Both the position numbers and the translations under genes were made by a program. Below, piece after piece: positions 39,007 to 51,529 of a stretch of 64,000 bases of DNA. Every line of letters starts with the position of its first letter. Within the stretch, counting starts at the first letter, position 1. This DNA comes from Himantopus leucocephalus (taxonomy: Eukaryota; Chordata; Aves; Charadriiformes; Recurvirostridae): the NCBI GenBank assembly GCA_003993805.1, contig RSEF01000002.1, forward strand, positions 8,934,667 to 8,998,666. The letters run 5' to 3'. Under the pieces are notes generated by a model. The model saw only the letters and a program-made list of their open reading frames with translations, searched no databases and had not been told where the DNA came from.

Positions 39007-42000
39007 GTACTGTCAATAAATCCACTGGGATTTTAAATACATTAAAGGTCTTTCACAGTAGTTGTTTTCATGACAGAAGAGAGAGGGTATGACCTAATTT
39101 AACGCAGGTCGCTTGCTGATTACTCTGTTTGGCTCCCTACCAACTGAGGTTTATTTATGCTGAAAATTTATCTAGGCTACTTTCTTCGGTGTTTACTGCT
39201 TTTTTCTTGTAACATCTCCAACATCTATCTTGATTACCATATATGAAGGGCAGTCAAGACAACAATCTATAGCCTACTAAAGAAAGTGTGCATTTGAAAG
39301 AATGTTCTTGCTTTCATCCTGAAATATGGATTATTTTCTTAGAGTATCTGTGCTTAACTGTGCATGTAATATTTTTTTTTAAAGCTTCAACTCATTAAAG
39401 AAAATGTAACTGCTGCATTTGGTTTTTTTTTCAGAAAAAAGGTTTTTTTAATTAAAGGAAATATAATTTTGTAGGAAATCAAGTAATTTTTAGTATCTCT
39501 GGATGGAAGAGCTTGCATCGTGCCTAAAGCCATGTCCTTTATGGATGTAGCATGGTGACTATATTTGTATGCTTTGGTGACGTGAACATCTTACTCTATA
39601 ATTCCTCTCAGTTGTAATAGTTTTGACATTTTTCCACTATGTAAAACTTTTAAAGATAGCTGATGGTGTGATTGTAGTGCCTTAAATAAGAAATGAAACT
39701 TTCTATTATTAACCATTTCAGTGATGTATGGAGTGATATTTTGGGGTATTTGCTGCAAGTTAAGAGCTGACAATAAAGAAACTCATTCATGGCATGAAGA
39801 CCAAATAAATCTGTATATGACATTGTAAAATACTGAATGAGAGTTCTAGCCCCAAACGGAGTAACAAGAGCAATGTGACCGACCACACTCTCTCTTGGCT
39901 GGCTGGAACTGGTAGGAAAGTCTGCAGCATTTAGGGAGTTGAAACTGCTGAGGGATAAAGGTGAAATGAATGTGTTTTGCAGGAATCACTGGTTCATAAC
40001 TTTTCTTGAATCTCTTCCTAATCGTTTTATCTTCCCACTAATACTGGGAGAGGTGGTACTGGAGAACAGTTGGGGGGACATTAATTATTATATACCAATT
40101 AAGTAAGTGCATGAAAAATAAAGATGAGCCAGTCAAAGCTACCTATTCTTTATCTGCAAGTAAGACATAAAATTGCACAAATCTTTCTTCTGCTTTGATT
40201 ATTCAGACTGGAAAAAAAAAAAGTGTGTATCACACAGTATCCAATGTCACATATATTTACTCTGAGGGAAGATGCAAGTCCGGAACTACTCTGTAAATGA
40301 GTCCAAAATATATGGCTCTATAGAAATATAGAGCTCAGATTCCAGTTTCCCTCTGAAGGCAGAGAAATTACAGCTTGTTGCCTTCAACAAAAGAAAAAAC
40401 GTCACTCCAGAACCAAAGAATGAGGTTTAGCGAACAACTTCTCTTACTTAGCTCAGAAATAGTTACCCGAGTCCCATGAAAATCTCACTCAAGACGTGTT
40501 TTTCCCATCCAAACATTTATCTGGAAGAGCTCCAGAAAAGAAATGTATCCTGTGTTTTCATCCAGGATGACAAATTTTCTCAGGATATTGCTTATCTCTC
40601 CTCTTGCTCCTTCTTCCATCATTGTCATTTTCTCAAAACCACCCAAATCACTTATTCAAGCTAATGTCTTGCAAATTATAAATATCTGGTTACATGCTAG
40701 CAGTGCACGATCCCCAGAGAATTTTTCTGATGGATTTAAACAAACCCCTGTGCTTTCCCAACAGAATACAAATGAGGAATATTAGACTCTTGGAGTAATT
40801 TAAAACAATGGATTAAAAGTCAGGTTAGAAATGCCAATTACAGAATATCCCTAGGCAAAATAAACACCAACTTACTTGAGCAATGTTATTGTGTTTCCAG
40901 CAGGCAGCGCTCCACATTTTCAATAAGCATGTGAAAGATTTGTTTGCAACATTTTGTCTTCTGGAAGGGATCTTTAATTCAAAAGCACTATATATAATAA
41001 ATGGTAATGAAATTATCATAACGACATTCTGCATTTCTGAGAAGCACAATAGAGGGTTTGTGGGTTTGGTTGTGTTTTGTTTTTTTTTCAGGGGAATCAT
41101 AAAATAGAATTGATATGCCACATGTGATAGGAAAAAGTAATGAAGGAGGAAGCATATTCTCTGTGATGGGAAAAATATATATTTCTTTTTTTTCTCTCTC
41201 CTTCTATATCTTTCCTCTCTCAGTCTGTAACATTCAGCTAAGGTTCTTTATTGTGTCATATATGTTACGTGTGCTCCGTTTTCCTGGGAATTTTTATTTG
41301 TAGACTTAATGAAACATAGCTTATTATTTTTTACTAAATATATCCTTGTCAACTCTGCGTTACAGATGGACCGTCACCACAAAATGCCTGTCCGGCTCTG
41401 TTTTCTATGCAAAGCTAGATGTTTAAGTTCCCTCTTCAGTCAATCTTGTATATGCGAATAGCATATGTGAATGACAGTGTAGCTGTACAAAACAACAAAC
41501 TGAGCTCCTTTGAAAATTACTGAAATTAATTTGATTTAACTGTATTGTTCTCATGGAAAGGTGCGGGAGGTGTGTAAAGGCTTTTCTTTGGAGGGTGGTG
41601 ATACACATCAGTGGAAGCTGCACTATCTGCATTTTGCCTGTGCGTATTATGCAGAAGGAAGGAGGGGGAAGAGCTCAGCTGCGCCATCCCAGAAGGACTG
41701 AGTCCTCGCACATCTCATGCGCATGCTTTACTGTCCCCTTTGCTGCAGTGTTTCACAGTCAGTTTTGAGCTCTGGCTGTAAAGATTTTGCTTTGTAAGTT
41801 GTTTTGCCTCATTAATTTAGGGTCACATCTAACGTTAGCTGGTGGTCTCCCCTCAACCTGTCTCCAAAATCCATACTAAACATTGGAGTTCATATTGATG
41901 AGTCTGTGATCCTCAGGCAAGACAGACACTTTTCCTCGGGTGGTGCAGTGGTGCCTTGTGCTCACGTGAGGGGTACCCCTCTGGGATGGGTAAAGGCAGG

Positions 42001-44449
42001 TCAGGTTGTCTCCAGCCTGACAGATCTTCACATTAAGGTGAACATGTGTCAGACCAACAAAGTTAAAGGGCAGATTTGTTCAGTGAATAACTTTAGAGTA
42101 ATATAAGTTATTTTCAGCAATGGGACTAATATTGAAGTATCATAGTCCCCAATCTTACAAGCTTTTCCTGACTATAAAGTACTCAGATGAAGAGCACATT
42201 AGGTAGCCTCATCACCATGGGCAGCTTCCCTTCTTCCGAACTGACGCCCACATCTTGGAAGAGGCATCTGCACGTCTCTGAAACTTGGCTGCATCACTGT
42301 GTCAACCCCATCATGCTCAGATCAGCCTCTTCTGTTGTTGTGCTCCCCGTGCTCTGAGGACTGGCAGCGATGGGGACCAGCTGTCCCACTCACATCTGAG
42401 CGTCGGCATCCTGGGAGCACCCTCTTTGCCCCTCTCCTGCCAGCCCCAGCCACAAGGGTCTCCCGCCCTGCCCAGGCTGCTCCGCAGGTCTCTCGCCTCG
42501 CAGGACTGCATCGATGGGGTCCAGCAGCTGACGGCTCTTCCTGTCAAGGTTCTTCCTCCTGGAGGCAAGCACTTCTCCTGCCTCAGCCTGAATTTCCTGA
42601 AGCTTTTTGAGCCGCTACAAGCACCTGGTTTGGTTCTGGCACAGCATGTCTAGATGAATGCCCTCTCTGCCTCCACTGCCCTCCAGCTCCTCTCCCACGT
42701 TCAGTGTGCTCCAGTTAAAATATAACTGCTGCTCCTTGGTGGCCATCAGCATTTCCAGTCTTTTCTTTAATTGCAGAGACCTTGGGAAGTGCGAGGAGGC
42801 ATAGGCAAGGCGTGTAAACCATTTTCTGTGCCTAATGAGGATGAGTCCTACTCTTTAGGGTGAATTGATGTCTGATTAAAAACTATTGGCTGCAGTCCAG
42901 CAAATGTACAAGGATGCCACTTTGACAGCACCAAGCAGACAGCAAAATTCTTGAATGTCAGTGTCGCTGAGAAATTATTCTGAGTTTTGTTCTTCTTTTT
43001 CTGCTCAGGAACTGTGCCCATCATTGCCTGTCTCTGAGGCATCTCCACATGGGAGATGACTCTGCAGTGGGGTAAGACAAGGCAGAGAAGACTGGCACTG
43101 AACTGCAGGTGTTAGAAGTCAGCTGCCTTTCTGAACTATGAGTTACACATTTGTAGTTTGTTCTTTCATCCTTCCTGCAGATTTCTGCAGTAAAGTGAAA
43201 CACTCTGGAAAATGAATGCTATTAGTCCATTAATCACCTTTCAGGGCTGACGGTGTTCTGCAGCCATCCACCGCTGCTGCATACATACCTGCAACCATCC
43301 TGCGCAGCCCCTGGCAGGGCAAACTGAGGGGCTGGCGGTACCTACCAGACCACCAGTTTCCTAATTGGAGATACAGGTAGTATCCCAGCAGTGATCTCGG
43401 GATACTTCGCAGGGTGCACCTCAGACCTCCATTCTCAAAGTTGGTTCTTCAATGGCTTTTGATCCTGGCTGGCTTAAACCTCTGGAGTACTTCTAGAAAA
43501 TCCAGAAGATTCTCCACAGTCCTTGTCTGGTGTCCTTCATTTGCCTATATTCTGAATAAACTGCTCACATTTCTTTTTTCATGTGAAAAGTTGCAAACAC
43601 CAAATCATCCTGTCGGATATTTCAGTAAGCTAAATTTCTGAGAAAAATTACTTGCTTAGAAAATATAACACCTGTTAACCTTGAGGAAGTAAAGCTCCTT
43701 TGTCCTTCTGTAGGACTAGACGGTTCAGGAGTGCGTTAGGGTTGCACTTAGATGAGACGGCCATTCATGGCTGCGTCCTTCACACCTCTGCCAACCCAGC
43801 ACAGAAGCCTGTTAGTAATTTTGGTTTTATGCTTACAGTAAATTAATAGCAGAGAAAAACCTTCCCAAATATTTCTTAGATTGGAGTGGTCTAAACATCA
43901 TTAGGTAATTCGTGGGTGCAGAAAGACCATTAAAAAGGGAGGCTGAAAAAGAACAATAGGCAAGCCAAAAAGCAGGTATTGTTTTGTATAATAGATATAA
44001 GGTGAGGGGATATTTATTCTAGCTGATTTCAACCAGAAACAGTCCTGAGAAAAGCCAAAGGCTCTGCGTTGCAGCATCTCACCTATTTCATATCTCAATT
44101 ATGTTAACGAGTTTCCATCTCTGTGTCAGAAGGAAATGGCTGGTGATCAACTGCTCCCAAACCCTTCTGACCACACAACTGCAATACATCATTGTGTCCC
44201 AATAGCTTAGTTTCTGCTACCAACATTTTTCTCCATTAAAATGACTCCAGCTTCAAGATGCTGTCAAACATGTTATATGGCATCAATAAGCCCAGAACAT
44301 TCTGTTCCTTTCTGTTGCAGTGTACAGTTCATCCTGCATATTCATATTTTTAACAATGTCTTGAGGATGCTCAGCTGCAGAATAGTGCACCAGGCTTTTG
44401 GAAAGTGTTTTGTTTTATTATTCAGAGTACGCGTTTGTTCTCTCCGCAG
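39007..44449 (+). other. PTPRN2: PTPRN2 last intron (5.4 kb)
   Basis: A GT-AG intron (gtactg ... tttgttctctccgcag). It is mostly AT-rich and featureless. The exception is a GC-richer stretch at about 42.2-42.8 kb that carries a minus-strand coiled-coil-like pseudogene fragment. Confidence 0.9.
42390..42780 (-). pseudogene. Minus-strand coiled-coil-like coding fragment with an internal stop
   Basis: One minus-strand frame reads SLQLKKRLEMLMATKEQQLY, continues through NVGEELEG...LDMLCQNQTRCL, meets a TAG near 42616, and then runs in the same frame through RLKKLQEIQAEAGEVLASRR and KNLDRKSRQLLDPIDAVLRG. The Leu/Glu/Lys/Gln-rich heptad character holds on both sides of the stop, as expected for a once-coding sequence with a single nonsense change. 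A gtgagt-like site follows near 42389 on that strand, so an old exon is possible as well as a retrocopy. No poly-A remnant is evident. The parent gene is not recognised. Confidence 0.45.
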
Positions 44450-44521
44450 GAGCAGTTTGAGTTTGCTTTGACAGCGGTTGCAGAGGAAGTGAATGCAATA
44501 CTCAAGGCACTTCCCCAGTGA
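44450..44521 (+). CDS. PTPRN2: PTPRN2 terminal coding exon with stop
   Basis: 23 codons plus TGA, reading [20 protein letters not shown] then LPQ. This is the invariant C terminus of the IA-2/phogrin family. EQ at the start, rather than DQ, fits PTPRN2. Joined to the previous exon it completes QTKEQFEF, the Q-loop. The acceptor is ...gttctctccgcag. All seven exons join without frame breaks into 209 residues, consistent with the last fifth of a protein of roughly 1000 residues. Confidence 0.98.
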   Translation, partial: EQFEFALTAVAEEVNAILKALPQ

Positions 44522-46229
44522 GCGGCTCAGCCTCCCGAAGGTTCCCGCAGGATCCATCCCTCGTTTTCCTCATCCTCAGTCCCTGTGAATGTTCTTGGAA
44601 ACCATGACCTGACCTTAACTGTGTATCTTCTGTTGTAACCACATAGTGATAGGGTCCTTACAAACTCCTTTAGCTGGTAAAAGTTCAACAGTTAAAATGT
44701 GTATTCTGTTTTTTGGGGTTTTAAACAAATTTTTAAAAGTACATTGAAGCCTCGGATTAAGTGACAGAACAATCCATCTAGTTCCTTTCACATCCTCGAA
44801 GCCCTGAATGTCACACTTTGAAAGCACACATTCATGTTCTTAATAGCAAATATACAGTATCGTGGGTAATTAGTGCAGTCAATATAGTCTCAGAAAACAG
44901 TGTTCTGTTATATTTTGTAACTTTTCAAAGGCTGAATAAGAGGGGGGGCCTGAAGAGGATGGTGATTGTTCCTATACAATGCCAAGCTAGAGCATGAAAC
45001 AGTGCCGAGGGTGTGAGTAAACACAGGTCCAGGCTCTGCCAAAGAGAGCTTGCACCTTCTCATGCTGGGCTTTGGCAAGCAAATGTCTTCTTAACTGTTG
45101 TTTACTTTTCAGCTTTGTGCCATGAATGGAAGAAAATCTGAACTATGAGTAAATAGGCCTGCACAGTTGTTGCAACCGGGGAGAACAAGTTGGTCACATT
45201 AATAGGAAGCTGGGGGATAACGAGCACAACAACTCTGACCATGTACCTACCACTGACAGCGCGGAAAAGGAGAGTGTAAATTCACCTCAGGTGATGGGGA
45301 AAGGTCCTGTCAGCAGTCAGGTAAATGTCCGGAGCTGTTATGGAAACAGACTGTTGATTCTACAGGATTACTGAGGAGGAAAATGGGACTCTCTTCTTTA
45401 TATTTTTGCATTTCCCTCTGTAAAACCGTGCTGTGCCATCCTTTTTAGCCGGGAAAATACATTTCTGTAAAAGCCTGGCTGAAGGAGAAATCTCCAATCT
45501 GCATTTTATGATTCTCATCCCGTTTGTCTGATCCAGACGTTCGTTGCACCTTTCTGCAGAGGCTCTGCTCGCTCCTTGTTCTCAATGACACCTATTTTAA
45601 CTAACCATTAAGGGATAAAAAAGCACGCAGGTTGAATTTCAGAGATTCTTGTGTTCTCAAAATCCTAACGCCTACTGTTGCAAAGTAATGCTAAAATGTA
45701 TCTGTAAATGGTTGGGTTATGCAATCTTGCTTATGTGAATTCACAGGTTTAGTTGTGGTACTCTTCTGAAGGAATTTAAATTATTGATAGAAAATACTCT
45801 GATATGTTTGAAGGAAGGGCCTGAGAGTAAAATTATCAAAGACACTTACGTGATCTAGGCTCTTAATTTCATTTTCAAAAGTGAATACTTGGATGCTTTT
45901 TCATATGTTATCCTACATCTCTGTGATTTAAGAATCTGGGGTGCTTTTTTTCCAAAATCATAAGTGTTGTGTGCTTGAAATCATGTTAGGCTAATCATTT
46001 GACTTCAGCACTGGAAAACATGTAACTGAATTTAATTTGGGAAGGGGAAGCTTTTATAAACTTCTAATCAGTGAAACGTTAAAGATAACAATATCACAGA
46101 GTTGCTGGCACAGAGGTAACAGGCATCTATCGAAATCAACCATGTTGCAATTTTGTGTTGTAGGTGTGGATATTGGTGATTTCTTCTTTTTAGCAATTAA
46201 AGAGATATTAAAAAAAAAAAAAAAAAAAA

Positions 46230-46230
46230 N
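46230..46230. other. Single-base assembly ambiguity after a poly-A run
   Basis: A lone N follows about 20 consecutive A (46210-46229). Homopolymers are common breakpoints in assemblies, so the true run length and flanking sequence here are uncertain. Confidence 0.9.
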
Positions 46231-49145
46231 AGAGGCTTGTTACTTTTTGCCATACATTTTTGTATGCTTTTCTTGGTATGTGCTGTTGCTTAATTTGTGC
46301 ATTCCATTACTGTAGCAGTACAGAGCAGTTACTGCAGATGCCATCATCCTCTTAAGTACACATACTGTACATTAAGCCACATGTTTATTTTATGGCCTAA
46401 GCATTTTAGAGCTTTCCTAGCAATAACTAAAAAAACTAATGGAGTATGAATGAGAAAATTGCCTTTTTCATTTGATAATTTAGGTTTAACAGGATTCTTT
46501 TATTACTTTAGCTAACACAAAATTGCAGATCGGGGCAGATGAGATCAGTTCGAGCAGTATCAGCAAGTGTTTGAAGTAGATTTACTGTGAGCCATGTACT
46601 GCAGCTTTCTGAAAATACAGGTAGTTATATCCAAACAAACTGTCCAAAGAATCAAAATTAGGGCATTCTAAGCCAAGCCCTCCGATTATCAGGTAGAATT
46701 ATTTCCCAGTGCGAGATGCTGTGCCATTACCTACTGCCAATGGGCTAATGGCTTTTTAGCACAGATTTCTGCCCTGGGATTCATTAGCGTTCGCCTTCTG
46801 ACTGTCCCTGTGCATATCACAAACATGGCTGACGAGCCTTTCATTTGCACTTCAGGAATATTTTTTAATTGTTCTTTTGCAAATATTTGCATTTCATAAT
46901 AGCAATTTCAGGATGATCCCTATTAATTCACAAGCAGCTGCGTGCGGGACTTAAATATTGCTCTTCATGCTTTGGAGTTTATTTAGCATAGATTAGAGGG
47001 CATTAATCTTCCCCTAGGCTAATGGGGCAGGGATGTATTGTTTTATTCATACTTGTAGACCAGTTTACACAACAGAAAGATGCAGTCGTACTCAGAGGGT
47101 TAGAGTATCTCCCACTGAATGTCACTGACAATCCTGTTATTTCAGCCGTGTTTTGTACAGTTCTTCCACAAAGAGGTGCCAGGCTTATTCTGTTGACTGT
47201 AAACTATCAGGCAGAGTATTTTGTCTGTGCAGGTAGCATACTGTTCACCCCTCTCAATAAATGCCCTGCTTCTGGGGGTGATAATCTGCTGCAGGGTCTA
47301 TTAGTGAAATGCAGGTTGCAGTTTCACCAGGGCGATCCGGAGGGGTTTGACAATCCATTTCCCAGGAAGATGCCAAAGCCATGGATGAAGCCACAGAGAT
47401 GGATTTCTCATGCAGGGCAGGTATTTCTTTACCCTTTTCACCGCAGTTAAATTAATCCTTGTCATTTGGCGAAGGATGTTGCTCAGGCCACCCGAGGCCA
47501 CTTGCGCTGGATGTGGGACCTGCCCAGTGTTCACTGGCAGGTTGAGCTGAGCTTCTTCCTGGAAGCCAGGATCACCTGAAGGCCAGAGTCAAATGAGACC
47601 CACCACCCTTCCCTGTTCAATATTCTGCTTAATCTTTAGTAAACTCATTGCAATTGAAGCTTGGGCTGGTGCCTGATGTGTAGCCATAAACAGCACGAGT
47701 TTAATATTGACCATCCTCGTGTTCTTGATAAAGATAAATTGAATCTACAGGTGCTGCTTGTGTGGTTGGATCTTTAAACGACATTTAAGGGGGGAGCTGC
47801 GGGAGGGCAGTTTAACGCCAGTGCTCACAGTTTCCTTCCTCACTGGTCATAGCCTGTGGCAGAGGGAGAAAACTCTGTTTTCCCACAGGCATGGCAGTGA
47901 GCACGGCTGCTGGCCCCGAGCAGGACAGTGACCTGACCGGACCCCACGCTTACATAGTCACAGTGTGCACAGATATGAGGGACAGAGAGGTGGTTGGCAA
48001 CAGCGTTGATAGTTCATGGGAGTAACAGCACAGTTGCTCCCTCCAGCCTTCACCTTTCTCATGACGTAGGCTGGGATTTAGAGGGATGGAGGGGCAGCCC
48101 AGATCCTTGAGGTTCAGCCCTAGCCACAGGGAAAACAGTGTGGGGTTGCTGTTGGCTTCACGTGTTTCAGGTGTGAGCTCTAACCATTGCTCTTGACCAT
48201 CGTCTGTGGGAGCTGGTGCAGCCCAGGTAACATCCAGTGGAAGTCCTTGGCAATCGTGAGGGCCAAGAATGAATTTCAGCAGAAAATCCCATATCCAAAT
48301 CTCAATCCAGTAGCAAAACAAGCAAGATTATTTTTATAGATGCTACTAAACATTTAAAACATTTTAAAATATTTTTAAAATCTACACCAATGACTAAACC
48401 TTGTTCCTGTCTCTAGCATGCATGCAGAACCAATCTCCATCCATCCCCAGGGGAATGACAGCTATAGTACCTGTAAGGAGTTCATGCTTTATTAGTCAAG
48501 TGGAACATTAATAAAACCCAGCCCACTTCATAATTTCCAGAATAGTCATTAATTAAAAAAACTGTTTATTGGAATAGAAAACAAGTATCTGATTAGCTTT
48601 GTTACAGAACAATAGCTCTCCTAATTTTTATTCTGCATATTTTATTCTTTGTTTAGAAAATTCTCTTAAGAAGCAGTTGAGATAATTCGCTTTTTAAAAC
48701 TGTACAGTTTCTATGGTTTTGCTTTTTAAATGAGAGTACACTTTATAGATTTGATTATTATATTTTTCTGTTAAGATTACATTGGGCATTACAAAATCAC
48801 TCCCCACCACAGTGAAAAGAAAGCTATCCTGTTGGTTTATTGTAAAAGCAAAAAAAATAATTAAAACAAAATTGCAGAGCTGTGGCATACTAAATCCAAT
48901 TAGAGCATGACTCTTTACTACTCTTCATTTACCACATTAGAAATAAAATAAAGTTACACCAGCAAGATTTCATTTGAAGCTGTTCTTGCATGCTGTTTGT
49001 ACTGTATTTGATGGCATAATATTGTTTTGTTTACAACCTTTTCTTTCTTGTCATTCTATTATATTCTTTATATGTATATAGTTTAAAAAAAAAAAAAAGA
49101 TTATACAAAGTATTTTGTTCTACCTCTGTAAAAATCATATTTGTC

Positions 49146-49151
49146 AATAAA
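49146..49151 (+). terminator. Candidate distal polyadenylation signal AATAAA
   Basis: AATAAA lies within aaatcatatttgtcaataaagtcacattgtctgtggagtg, that is, with U-rich sequence upstream and a TG-rich stretch (attgtctgtgg) just downstream. It is the best-formed of the plus-strand signals after the PTPRN2 stop and marks the likely 3' end if the long 3'UTR model is right. No cleavage evidence can be seen from sequence alone. Confidence 0.4.
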
Positions 49152-51529
49152 GTCACATTGTCTGTGGAGTGCGGTATTGTGAATACAGCATTACCAGCTG
49201 GTGCTTTGCTTTTATTTGGGGGGGAGTGGTACCTCCATCCGTTGCTGGAGAGCTGGATTCTGCATATCCAAGGTGGGCACACGGGGCTGACAAAGAGGGA
49301 CACAAATGTCCTGCTGACGGCTTAGAGGTCCACCTTTAATCTGCTCTGAGCAGAAGAGATTGCAGCCGCCTCTGGCTTGAGTGTGTGGCCTGTAATGTTA
49401 CAGCTTCCAACATTTTGATGGAGGCAGACTCCTGTGTTCAGACCAGAAAGTGAAGCAGGAAAAAAAAATGACTAAATTACGGTGACCCTCCTTGTACAAC
49501 CGGGAAGTGAAAAAATTTGCCCTATAGTGTGTGTCACAAAGTGCAAAAGTTAACAAACGGAATAAATGATACCTTCTTTCAGGAAGATTAAAGGCAGGAA
49601 AAAATTTTGGGGGAGGGAAGGCTGGTAGATCAGAGCATCACATAATGGGTGGTCCACGCTGCTCAAGGATTTATAGTTTTAAAATAGTGGCAGAATTCAC
49701 AGAAGAATTTTAATGGAAAATACTAACTGTTATATTAAATAAGGTTAAGAGGAATAAAGTCTAAGGTTCCCACATGAGCACAGCATAAAATAACCAGCCT
49801 TTTCCCTGAGGGATAGGAAGGAGGGATTTTCCCATAAGCAGTGTCCATTATATGAAGGTTCGTGTCTTTCCATGAAATATCTATTGTTAGCTGTTATCAG
49901 AGGCAGTCTTTAGGATTAGACAGCCCTGGTATGGCAATTTTCGTGGTCCTATATTGTGTGTTAAAATTTCACTTGTGTTTTGAAGAGGACTTAAAACAGT
50001 TTGCCGCTTACCTGGAAATAACTAGAAAAATGTAAATAAAAAGGTAGAAACTGTCCTGGTCCAGCTGACTCCCTTCCCATCAGAAGAATCAGATTTTACA
50101 TTCTTTAACCTTGTTTATGTAGGTACGTGTTTTAATGTCTATGCCTTTCTCAGTGTAAGAAGGTGACTTTCATCTTTGAAGCAAAATATATGCACCATTA
50201 TAGCTATTTTCCTGGTGGTGTAATTTAGGAGATCTTTCATCTCTAAGATAGCTTTCTGAAGCCTCTGGTAACATCAGATGGAGGACAAAAAGAGAAATAG
50301 ATTTAACTATATAACTGCTGGAGCATTATGTATCTTCTAGGCAAACACGGAATCCATCAGTTGCGCATCCATTGATTCACGCAGCCAGCGCTTGCTTCTG
50401 CTTCATGCCACGCAGAGACACGCAGAGGCACGCAGCCCGGTCCTCTCCGGTGCTCTGACTGTAGGACAGTGTCAGCTGCTGTCAAGGGGCATTACTTTGT
50501 TCGTTGCTGTTATTCTTGGTTTCATATTTATGGCTCTAGCTCATTAACAGACTGGGTATTGGCTTCTGGTAGGACTCGGGAAAGAGCTGGGTTTAAGTAT
50601 CAGCCTGCAGCAACCCCAGCACGCTTGAATATTCTCGTTGTACAGCCCGTGCTGCGATACCACACCTCCCCTGAGCCTGAGCTGTTCACGGTTTTGGGGA
50701 AGCAGGAGGACACAGCACTCAGCAAACAGGGAGAGGAGGAAAGATCTGCCCTGACTGCTGCCCTGCTCGGTGCCAGCGCGAAAGGGAGAGACATGCTTCT
50801 GCTTCCTGCTGAACTACTGCAGCCCCTCACACAAAATAAAAACCAGGAGCTTTTCAAGTTGCCCAAAGTTCCTCAGGGTTTTATTTTTAGAACTTGTAAA
50901 ACTTCAGCGCTGCTGGGATTGGTATTTCTGTTTTGCATGTTGAACAAATATAAAGAACCACGCACCCACAGGGAGGGTAACAGATAGGCTGTGTTTATTC
51001 TTGGTTTAGTGAAAGGACCAGCACATTGTGTGCTTGAAACAACTGAATCCGTAGGGAAATTCCTTTTACTGCAGTAGAGTTAAACCAAAAATTAATTTTT
51101 CCCCTTGAGAATGCACCAGTTATCCCCCACACACACGTAAATCAGCAATAAAGAAAAAGGCTCTATATGGATGACCATTCTGGGAGATACAGATTTAAAC
51201 TAAGTTTTGGGATATGTGACTGATGTATTTGCCCTGCACCGGATTTTCCTCTGCAGGAGCTTTCGCTGCAGTTCTCAAGTATACAGAAATGCGTTACTCC
51301 ATCATTTCCAGCTGAGATTAGAGGTGGGATTAATCTTAACCAACCTCTGAATAGCTTTTGCATGGACTTACACAGGCAATCACCTTATCATAAGCTTCCT
51401 TTGTAGTCAATGGAGGAAAACAAGCATTTTTAGGGCATGATTTATCTGATGTGGTTTGGATGTCTACTTCAACATAAGGTGAATCATGCTATTCACCCCA
51501 TACCCTGAAACAGGGATTTCCACAGTTTA
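49152..51529. other. Downstream sequence without a recognisable gene
   Basis: I see no exon-like segment with splice sites. A 172-codon + frame at 50469-50987 has no domain, signal peptide or known resemblance and is best taken as chance in GC-richer DNA. A small 10-bp tandem (cacgcagaga type, three units) lies at 50409-50438. Confidence 0.6.

Larger units (their letters stand above)
44522..49151 (+). other. PTPRN2: PTPRN2 3'UTR / downstream region (end not certain)
   Basis: The sequence after the stop is AT-rich and UTR-like. It has no AATAAA for the first 2.7 kb, so either a variant signal is used or the 3'UTR is long. ATTAAA occurs at 46196, shortly before an A run that ends in a single N at 46230. 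AATAAA occurs at 47256, 48510, 48942, 48947 and 49146. An open frame at 47022-47450 looks random. The 46.7-47.0 kb part is rich in TAAT cores, and I cannot say whether it is transcribed. Confidence 0.55.

Noticed and set aside
1235..44521. Assignment to the paralogue PTPRN (IA-2)
   Set aside because: The residues [24 protein letters not shown] and RSG fit PTPRN2, as do the very long introns.
47022..47450. 142-codon + strand open frame downstream of PTPRN2
   Set aside because: No family resemblance; it lies in probable 3'UTR or intergenic sequence.
50469..50987. 172-codon + strand open frame
   Set aside because: No domain, signal peptide, family resemblance or splice context; the minus strand is also open across part of it, which points to composition rather than coding.
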